Part shown: in pieces, positions 58,090 to 64,000 of the stretch | Layout of the letters: each line of letters begins with the position of its first letter | Position numbering within the stretch: position 1 is the stretch's first letter | From: Sphingomonas immobilis | GTDB lineage: Bacteria; Pseudomonadota; Alphaproteobacteria; Sphingomonadales; Sphingomonadaceae | NCBI RefSeq assembly: GCF_030580995.1 | Contig: NZ_JAUQSZ010000007.1 | Location: 1 to 64,000 of the forward strand | Direction: 5' to 3' | DNA: 64,000 nucleotides | Program-made: the position numbers and the translations under genes | Notes under the pieces: generated by a model | Told to the model about the DNA's origin: nothing | Databases searched by the model: none | Seen by the model: only the letters and a program-made list of their open reading frames with translations

Positions 58090-60141
58090 TCACGGCACGT
58101 TCTTCGCCAGTTCTTCCAGCCACACCGTCGCCACGCCGTCGGACGGCGCGCGCCAGTCGCCGCGGGGGGAGAGCGCGCCGCGCGTCGATACCTTCGGGCC
58201 GTTGGGGATGGCGGAACGCTTGAACTGGCTCGTCACGAAGAAGCGCACGAGGAACTTCTCCAGCCAGCCCTTGATCGTCGGCAGGTCGTAGGCGACGCGC
58301 GCGCCCGCCGGCACGCCGAGCGGCCAGCGGCCCGCCTCGGCGTTGCGCCATGCGTGGTGCGCGAGGAAGGCGATCTTCGACGGGGCCATGCCGTAGCGCA
58401 CGACGTGGTGCAGGAAAAAATCGTTGAGCGCGTAGGGCCCGATCTTGCTCTCGGTGCTCTGGATCGCGCCGTCGGCACCGGCCGGCACCAGCTCGGGCGA
58501 GATTTCGGTCGCGACGATGCGGCCGAGGATTTCGTCGGTCTCGGCGTCGAACTGGTCGCTCTCGATACACCAGCGGATGAGGAACTGGATCAGCGTCTTG
58601 GGCACGCCCGCATTGACGGCATAATGGCTCATCTGGTCGCCGACGCCGTAGGTACACCAGCCGAGCGCCAGCTCCGACAGGTCGCCGGTGCCGACGACGA
58701 GGCCGTTGTGGCGGTTGGCGAGGCGGAAGAGATAGTCGGTGCGCAGGCCGGCCTGCACATTCTCGAAGGTGATGTCGAAGACCGGCTCCCCGTTCGCGAA
58801 GGGGTGGCCGATCCCTTCCAGCATCGTCGTCGCGGCGGGGCGGATGTCGATCTCGTCGCCGTCGATGCCGATCGCGCGCATCAGTGCCCAGGCGTTGGAC
58901 CTGGTCGCGTCGCTGGTCGCGAAGCCGGGCATGGTATAGCCGAGGATGTGCTTGCGCGGCCGCCCGAGCAGATCGAGCGCCTTGGCCGCGACGATCAGCG
59001 CGTGCGTCGAATCGAGCCCGCCGGAAATGCCGATCACCAGCCGTTCGGCCTTCGCCGCCTCGAAGCGCTTGGCGATGCCCTGCACCTGGATGTTGAACGC
59101 CTCGTAGCAATCCTGATCGAGCCGCTCGGGCGTGTTGGGCACGAAGGGGAAGCGGCGCGTCTCGCGGATCAGGCCGATGTCGGCGAAGTCGGGCTTGTGA
59201 TCGAACGAAACGCGGCGAAAGTGCTTCTCCGGGTCGCCCGCGCGCCGCGCCGCGTCGTTGAAGGTGCCGACGCGCATCCGCTCCTGCTCGATACGTTCGG
59301 CATCGAGATCGGCCAGCACGATCTCGGGCTCGCGGCCGAAGCGCGTCGATTCGGTCAACAGCTCGCCGAGTTCGTGGATCATCGCCTGACCGTCCCAGGC
59401 GAGATCGGTGGTGCTTTCACCGGGGCCGCTCGCAGCGAAAACATAACCGCACACCGCGCGTGCGCTTTGCGAGGCACACAGCAACGCCCGCTCGCGCGCC
59501 TTGCCGATGGTGATGTTCGAGGCGGAAAGATTGCAGCAGATCAATGCGCCCGCCAGCGCGCCGTGCGTCGAGGGCGGGGTCGGCGCCCAGTAATCCTCGC
59601 AGATTTCGGCGTGGAAAACGAAATGCTCGAGGTCGGTGGCGGCGAACAGCAGGTCGTCGCCGAACGGGCAGGTCTGGCCCGCGACCGTGATGTGCGCGCC
59701 GCCGGTATCTGCACCGCTGGCGAACCAGCGTTTCTCGTAATATTCGCGGTAATTGGGAAGGAATGTCTTGGGCACCACGCCGAGGATCTTCCCGCGCGCG
59801 ATCACTACCGCGCAATTGTAGAGGCGGCCGTTGCGCGGGAGCGCCGCGCCGACCAGCAGGACGGGGCGCAGGCTCGCGGTGGCCTTGGCGACCTCGCCGA
59901 GCGCGGCCTCGGTCGCATGATGGAGCGCGGTCTGCAGGTGCAGGTCGTCGATTGCGTAGGAAGAAATGTTGAGTTCTGGAAAGACGAGCAGGTCAGCGCC
60001 GCGCTTGTGCCCGTCCTTCGCCAGCGCGATCGTCGCGGCGGCGTTGGTGGCGGGATCGCCGACGGTGCCGGGCGGCGTGCAGGCACCGACGCGGATCAGG
60101 CCGTGCCGGTGGATCGAGAGGAACGGGTTCGCCTTCGCCAT
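58090..60141 (-). CDS. nadE: glutamine-dependent NAD(+) synthetase
   Basis: A 683-residue enzyme converting nicotinate adenine dinucleotide to NAD with ammonia released from glutamine. The N-terminal glutaminase is of the nitrilase type: Glu56 in '[10 protein letters not shown]', Lys in '[11 protein letters not shown]' and Cys in 'HAEICEDYW'. The C-terminal synthetase has the PP-loop '[16 protein letters not shown]', then '[12 protein letters not shown]' and '[17 protein letters not shown]'. Full length for the long two-domain form. ATG 60141 shares a base with the stop of the upstream small secreted protein gene. Confidence 0.95.
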   Translation of the reverse strand: MAKANPFLSIHRHGLIRVGACTPPGTVGDPATNAAATIALAKDGHKRGADLLVFPELNISSYAIDDLHLQTALHHATEAALGEVAKATASLRPVLLVGAALPRNGRLYNCAVVIARGKILGVVPKTFLPNYREYYEKRWFASGADTGGAHITVAGQTCPFGDDLLFAATDLEHFVFHAEICEDYWAPTPPSTHGALAGALICCNLSASNITIGKARERALLCASQSARAVCGYVFAASGPGESTTDLAWDGQAMIHELGELLTESTRFGREPEIVLADLDAERIEQERMRVGTFNDAARRAGDPEKHFRRVSFDHKPDFADIGLIRETRRFPFVPNTPERLDQDCYEAFNIQVQGIAKRFEAAKAERLVIGISGGLDSTHALIVAAKALDLLGRPRKHILGYTMPGFATSDATRSNAWALMRAIGIDGDEIDIRPAATTMLEGIGHPFANGEPVFDITFENVQAGLRTDYLFRLANRHNGLVVGTGDLSELALGWCTYGVGDQMSHYAVNAGVPKTLIQFLIRWCIESDQFDAETDEILGRIVATEISPELVPAGADGAIQSTESKIGPYALNDFFLHHVVRYGMAPSKIAFLAHHAWRNAEAGRWPLGVPAGARVAYDLPTIKGWLEKFLVRFFVTSQFKRSAIPNGPKVSTRGALSPRGDWRAPSDGVATVWLEELAKNVP

Positions 60142-60704
60142 CAGCCGTGCTTCGCGATCACCATCACGCCGATCGCGGGCTCCGGGCTGTTCGAGAGCTG
60201 AATCGTGTAATCGCCGGGCGCGAGCGTGAAGGCGACGATCTTGCGGATGCCGCTGCACGGGGGTCCGTGTTCGTGCGTCGTCGAGGCGACCGTCTTGCCG
60301 TCCTTGACGACGTCAATCCAGGCCCCGGTGCCGAGCGCGACCTGATAGGTGCCGGCGGTGGCGATCTTGAGCGAGAGCATCCCGCCCCAGGTGTTCGGCC
60401 GGGGCGGCCGCGCGAGGGCCAGCGTGTAGGCGACCTTCTCTGTCGCATCGAGCGTGAGATCGGTGCGTGTGCCGATCGTCAGCGCCGGCACGGTGCCGCC
60501 CGCCGCGACCGAGGTGGGCGGCACCCATTCCGCCCATGCCCCGGACGGTGCGGCCGTGGTGGGCGGGCAGGGTGTGTCGCTCGGGATCGCGGCGGGCGCC
60601 GCCATCGTCGATGCACTCGGGGCGGCGGGCGCGATCAGGCGCTGCGCGCTCGCCCCGCTGGAAAGCAACGCGGCCAGTGCTGCTGCGACGATCACCTTGC
60701 TCAT
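60141..60704 (-). CDS. secreted hypothetical protein
   Basis: A 187-residue exported protein with signal peptide 'MSKVIVAAALAALLSSGASA', a Pro/Ala-rich linker, and a beta-rich domain ('VAYTLALARPPRPNTWGGML', 'ATAGTYQVALGTGAWIDVVK', 'AFTLAPGDYTIQLSNSPEPA'). The closing pattern resembles beta-sandwich domains of the pre-peptidase or carbohydrate-binding kind, but no family is assigned. A pair of cysteines (near residues 61 and 150) could form a disulfide. It is joined to nadE as TGATG, though a shared function is not obvious. Confidence 0.72.
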   Translation of the reverse strand: MSKVIVAAALAALLSSGASAQRLIAPAAPSASTMAAPAAIPSDTPCPPTTAAPSGAWAEWVPPTSVAAGGTVPALTIGTRTDLTLDATEKVAYTLALARPPRPNTWGGMLSLKIATAGTYQVALGTGAWIDVVKDGKTVASTTHEHGPPCSGIRKIVAFTLAPGDYTIQLSNSPEPAIGVMVIAKHG

Positions 60705-60830
60705 GTGCGAACCCCTTTGCGAACCTTGCGGCGTCCTTACAACACATTCGCGGCGCGCGAACCAGTTTGCGCATTGACGCGCGCCCGCCAGCCAATAGCG
60801 TGAGGCCCGATAGGCAATCGGAGTGTGTGC

Positions 60831-62228
60831 GTGACGAAAATCGGTGGGTTTGCTCTGGTTTCCCTGATGGCCCTGGCATGGGCCGCGCCGGCCTGCGCGA
60901 AGGAGGCCGCGCATCCCGCGGCCGAGGCCCAAGCGCTCGACATGGCGAAGAAGGCGATCGCGTTCCGCTCAGTGCGCGGGCCCGGCAACCAGACCCCGCA
61001 ATTGCTGGCGTATCTGAAGGCGCAGCTCGTCGCGGGCGGCTTCAAGGCCGAGGACGTGACGATCACGCCGGTCGACGACACCGCCTATCTCATTGCGCGC
61101 TGGCCGGGCAGCGACGGCGCCGCCAAGCCGCTCGTCATTTCCGGGCACATGGATGTCGTCGAGGCCAAGCCCGCCGACTGGCAGCGCGATCCGTTCACGC
61201 CGGTGGTCGAGAACGGCTATCTGTTCGGGCGCGGCGCGACCGACATGAAGCTCGACGGGACGATCGCGATCGCCTCGCTGATCGAGCTGAAGCGACAGGG
61301 CTACAGGCCGCGCCGCGACATCGTCATCGCCTTTTCGGGTGATGAGGAAACGGTGATGAAAACCAGCGAAGCCATCGCGCAGAAGCTGAAGAACGCCGAT
61401 ATCGTTCTGAATATCGACGGTGGCGGCGGGGCGCTCGCCGAGACGGGCAAGCCGCTCTATTTCACCTGGCAGGGGGCCGAAAAGACCTATGCCGACTTCC
61501 AGTTGACCGTCACCAATCCGGGCGGCCATTCCTCGGCCCCGCGCAAGCTCAACGCGATCAACCAGTTGTCGGCGGCGCTGGTGAAGATCGGCGACTATCG
61601 GTTCAAGCCCGAACTCAACGACCTGATGAAGACCTATTTCGTCCAGGCGGCGAAGTACGAGAATCCCGATATCGCCGCCGCCATGCGCGCCTTCGCGGCG
61701 AACCCCGCCGATCCGGCGGCGATCGAGACGCTGGCGGCGGACCCGTCGCAGGTCGGCAAGATCGGCACGACCTGCGTGACGACGCTCATCAACGGCGGCC
61801 ATGCCGAAAACGCGCTGCCGCAGCGCGCGACCGCCAACATCAACTGCCGCATCTATCCGGGCCACAAGCCCGCCGCGATCATGGCCGAGTTGCAGCGCGT
61901 GGCGGCCGACCCCGCCGTCACCTTCAAGGACGTGACCGAGGGGTCGGTGCCGGCCGGTGCCTCGCCGATGCGCCCCGATTTCGTCGGCGCGGTGACGAAG
62001 GCGCTGGGCAAGGTCTATCCCGGCGTGCCGATCTTCCCGAGCCAGGCGTCGGGCGCGAGCGACAGCATGTGGTTTCGCCACGCCGGTGCCGACAGCTACG
62101 GCGCGAGCCCGATTTTCATCAAGGCATCGGACGAGTTCAGCCACGGCCTCAACGAGCGCACGCCGATCGCCAACATCGCGCCGGCGATCACTTATTATCT
62201 CTCGCTGTTCACCGACCTGTCGAAGTGA
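60831..62228 (+). CDS. M20 family metallopeptidase, secreted
   Basis: A 465-residue di-zinc peptidase with signal peptide ('GFALVSLMALAWAAPACA'). Metal ligands are in order: 'VISGHMDVVEA' (His, with the catalytic-base region), 'FGRGATDMKLDG' (bridging Asp), 'FSGDEETVM' (the Glu pair) and the C-terminal His region near 'SDSMWFRHAG'. The lid domain has 'NPGGHSSAPRKLNAINQLS'. Start GTG 60831 is 7 bases after a 'cggag' site. It is 3'-coupled to the Rieske gene (TGATG), which is an unusual partner. Confidence 0.92.
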   Translation: MTKIGGFALVSLMALAWAAPACAKEAAHPAAEAQALDMAKKAIAFRSVRGPGNQTPQLLAYLKAQLVAGGFKAEDVTITPVDDTAYLIARWPGSDGAAKPLVISGHMDVVEAKPADWQRDPFTPVVENGYLFGRGATDMKLDGTIAIASLIELKRQGYRPRRDIVIAFSGDEETVMKTSEAIAQKLKNADIVLNIDGGGGALAETGKPLYFTWQGAEKTYADFQLTVTNPGGHSSAPRKLNAINQLSAALVKIGDYRFKPELNDLMKTYFVQAAKYENPDIAAAMRAFAANPADPAAIETLAADPSQVGKIGTTCVTTLINGGHAENALPQRATANINCRIYPGHKPAAIMAELQRVAADPAVTFKDVTEGSVPAGASPMRPDFVGAVTKALGKVYPGVPIFPSQASGASDSMWFRHAGADSYGASPIFIKASDEFSHGLNERTPIANIAPAITYYLSLFTDLSK

Positions 62229-63415
62229 TGGCGGCGCGCGCCGATCCTGCGCCGGAGGTGGAACTGGATCCCGATGCCGACTGGGGCCTGCCGGGGTGGA
62301 TCTATCACGACCCGGAGTTTCTCGACGTCGAGATTGCGCGCGTGCTGCGGCCATCGTGGCAGATCGTCTGCCATGAGAGCGACCTGGCGGGGGCGGGCGC
62401 GTACCGGACGCTCGACTATCTCGGCGAGAGCGTTGTCGTGGTGCGCGGCGAGGACGGCGCGTTGCGCGCCTTTGCCAATGTCTGCCGCCACCGTGCGATG
62501 CGGATCGTCGAGGGGCCGGAGGGCTGCGCTAGGAAGCTGGTCTGCCCCTATCATGCCTGGGTCTACGAGCTCGACGGGCGGTTGTCGGGCGTGCCGTCGC
62601 GGCGTGATTATCCGGCGCTCGACATGGCGGCGCAGGGGCTGAAGCCGGTCGATATCGAGATCTGGTGCGGCTTCGTCTTCGTGCGGCTGGAGGATGATGG
62701 CGGGCCTTCGGTGGCGGCGATGATGGCGCCGTATGCGGACGAGATCGCGCCCTATCGCTTCGAGGATCTGCGCACGATCAGCCCGGTGCGGGAACGGGCG
62801 CGGGCGGTGAACTGGAAGAATGTCGGCGACAATTATTCGGACAACCTCCACATTCCCGTTGCGCATGACGGGCTGACGCGGCTGTTCGGCGACAGCTATG
62901 CGATCGCGGCGCAGCCGTGGGTCGACAAGATGAGCGGACGGCTGGTCGAGCGGCCGTCGCGGAATCCGTGGGAGCGCTTCTACCAGACGCACCTGCCGCG
63001 CGCGCCGCATCTGCCGGAGGAGGCGCAGCGGCTGTGGCTCTATTACAAGCTGTGGCCGAACATGGCGTTCGACATCTACCCCGATCAGGTCGATTTCATG
63101 CAGTGGCTGCCGATGAGCGCGACGACATGCGTGTTGCGCGAGATGGCGTTCGCCCTGCCGGACGACGGCCGCGAGATGAAGCTGGTGCGCTATGCCAACT
63201 GGCGGATCAACCGCGTGGTCAACGCCGAGGACACCTGGCTGATCGAGCGCGTGCAGCAGGGGATGCAATCGGCCAGCTTCACCGCCGGGCCGATCGGCGC
63301 GAGCGAGGTGTGCCTGCGCAGCTTCGCGGCGAAGATCCGCGCGCGGATCCCGGAGGCACGCTTGCCGCGCGCGCCGGCAGCGGGGTGGAGCAGGCGGGTG
63401 CGGGGGCACGAATGA
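62228..63415 (+). CDS. Rieske non-haem iron oxygenase, alpha subunit-like
   Basis: A 395-residue ring-hydroxylating-type oxygenase. The Rieske cluster ligands are Cys86, His88, Cys106 and His109 in 'NVCRHRAMRIVEG' and 'LVCPYHAWVYELDG'. The catalytic domain has 'NWKNVGDNYSDNLHIPVAHD', supplying the bridging Asp and the two His of the mononuclear iron site. Similar proteins include choline/carnitine-type monooxygenases and aromatic dioxygenases. No reductase or ferredoxin gene is beside it. ATG 62228 shares a base with the M20 stop, and its own stop overlaps the next gene. Confidence 0.9.
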   Translation: MAARADPAPEVELDPDADWGLPGWIYHDPEFLDVEIARVLRPSWQIVCHESDLAGAGAYRTLDYLGESVVVVRGEDGALRAFANVCRHRAMRIVEGPEGCARKLVCPYHAWVYELDGRLSGVPSRRDYPALDMAAQGLKPVDIEIWCGFVFVRLEDDGGPSVAAMMAPYADEIAPYRFEDLRTISPVRERARAVNWKNVGDNYSDNLHIPVAHDGLTRLFGDSYAIAAQPWVDKMSGRLVERPSRNPWERFYQTHLPRAPHLPEEAQRLWLYYKLWPNMAFDIYPDQVDFMQWLPMSATTCVLREMAFALPDDGREMKLVRYANWRINRVVNAEDTWLIERVQQGMQSASFTAGPIGASEVCLRSFAAKIRARIPEARLPRAPAAGWSRRVRGHE

Positions 63416-64000
63416 CGCGGAAATACGACGCACTCATCATCGGTGGTGGCCACAACGGGCTCGTCTGCGCCTTCTATCTCGCGCGCGCCGGGTTGAAGGT
63501 GCGCGTGCTGGAGCGGCGCGATGTGGTCGGCGGCGCGTGCGTGACCGAGGAATTCGCGCCCGGCTTCCGCAATTCGACCGCGAGCTACACCGTCAGCCTG
63601 CTGCGGCCCAAGGTGATCGCCGACATGAAGCTGCACGATCGCGGCTTTCGGATCATCGAGCGGACGATCTCGAACTTCTTCCCGTTTCCCGACACCTATC
63701 TGAAGCTCGGCGGCGGCACGGCGCGGACGCAGGCGGAATTCGCGCGCTTCTCGCAGAAGGATGCCGACGCCTATCCGGCCTATGACGCCGCGCTGGAGAA
63801 AGTGGCGCAGGTGCTGCGCGATCTTGCTCTCAAGACGCCGCCGAACGTGGGTGGGGGGCTGCGCGCGCTGATCTCCGGGGCGGGGCAGGGCTGGCCGCTG
63901 GCGAAGCTGGGGATCGAGGCGCAGCGCGATCTGCTCGACGTGTTCACCAAATCGGCGCGCGATTTCCTCGATCGCTGGTTCGAGGATGATCACGTCAAAT
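63412..64000 (+). CDS. phytoene-dehydrogenase-like FAD oxidoreductase (3' end outside window)
   Basis: The first 196 residues of a flavoprotein. 'KYDALIIGGGHNGLVCAFYL' is the dinucleotide-binding fold, 'VLERRDVVGGACVTEEFAPG' completes the FAD site, and 'NSTASYTVSLLRPKVIADMK' matches the NAD(P)/FAD oxidoreductase group related to CrtI and to PYROXD2. It begins with ATGA overlap to the Rieske gene, so the two are co-expressed and may act in sequence on one substrate. The gene runs off the right edge. Confidence 0.9.
   Translation, partial: MTRKYDALIIGGGHNGLVCAFYLARAGLKVRVLERRDVVGGACVTEEFAPGFRNSTASYTVSLLRPKVIADMKLHDRGFRIIERTISNFFPFPDTYLKLGGGTARTQAEFARFSQKDADAYPAYDAALEKVAQVLRDLALKTPPNVGGGLRALISGAGQGWPLAKLGIEAQRDLLDVFTKSARDFLDRWFEDDHVK

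Noticed and set aside
1..64000. CRISPR arrays, rRNA or complete tRNA genes
   Set aside because: No regularly spaced repeats, no rRNA-like stretches and no full cloverleaf with a proper T-loop were seen; the tRNA-like 3' end at 20631-20642 lacks the rest of a tRNA.

Overview
The window is high-GC, gene-dense DNA that reads like the chromosome of a sphingomonad-type alphaproteobacterium (Sphingomonas or a relative). This placement is an inference. It rests on two TonB-dependent receptors, a LOV-HWE sensor kinase, an alphaproteobacterial NasT/NasS nitrate cluster, the abundance of 4-bp ATGA/GTGA gene overlaps, and the interspersed inverted repeat around 'CCTGAGCTTGTCGAAGGG' at 57984-58070. No rRNA, tRNA, CRISPR array or intact insertion sequence was found.

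Layout: (1) 1-8.8 kb is a probable catabolic cluster: a 5'-truncated CoA-transferase, a TetR regulator with a divergent operator, a SnoaL-like protein, an amidohydrolase, an unusual fusion of a maleylpyruvate-isomerase-like domain with an acyl-CoA ligase, and a TonB-dependent receptor. (2) 9.2-11.5 kb holds a blue-light LOV histidine kinase and a YciF-type ferritin-like protein. (3) 11.7-15.2 kb is a translationally coupled operon: a possible small leader ORF, a family 2 glycosyltransferase, an acyl-CoA-dehydrogenase-like protein, a PIG-L deacetylase and a NodS-like methyltransferase. It looks like an uncharacterised small-molecule or glycan pathway. (4) 15.2-20.9 kb is the wreck of a conjugative element: the C-terminal part of a TraC ATPase abuts, head to head, a MobF relaxase that has lost its catalytic N-terminus, followed by a transglycosylase, an AlpA regulator and end-like repeats. 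(5) 20.97-33.4 kb is a complete nitrate assimilation locus: NasT, NasS, a two-hairpin ANTAR-type RNA leader overlapping a terminator, a nitrate transporter, an outer-membrane porin, nitrite reductase (NirB/NirD), nitrate reductase, and the cofactor genes for siroheme (cobA) and molybdopterin (moeA, mobA).

(6) 33.6-38.7 kb has a secreted amidohydrolase, a two-gene HNH-containing cassette and an S9 peptidase. (7) 39.0-52.2 kb is the most intriguing region. A divergent locus carries, on one side, a YncE-like beta-propeller, a second propeller fused to a class A acid phosphatase, and a TonB receptor. On the other side are a PepSY protein, a two-component system and a tripartite RND efflux pump. 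Sensing, outer-membrane uptake, periplasmic dephosphorylation and efflux appear to be wired together, but the substrate is unknown. (8) 52.2-64 kb has an MBOAT/SGNH O-acylation pair, a GH13 glucosidase with a GT4 glycosyltransferase, a Lys/Ala/Glu-rich small protein, glutamine-dependent NAD synthetase, a secreted small protein, an M20 peptidase, a Rieske oxygenase and a phytoene-dehydrogenase-like oxidoreductase that runs off the right edge.
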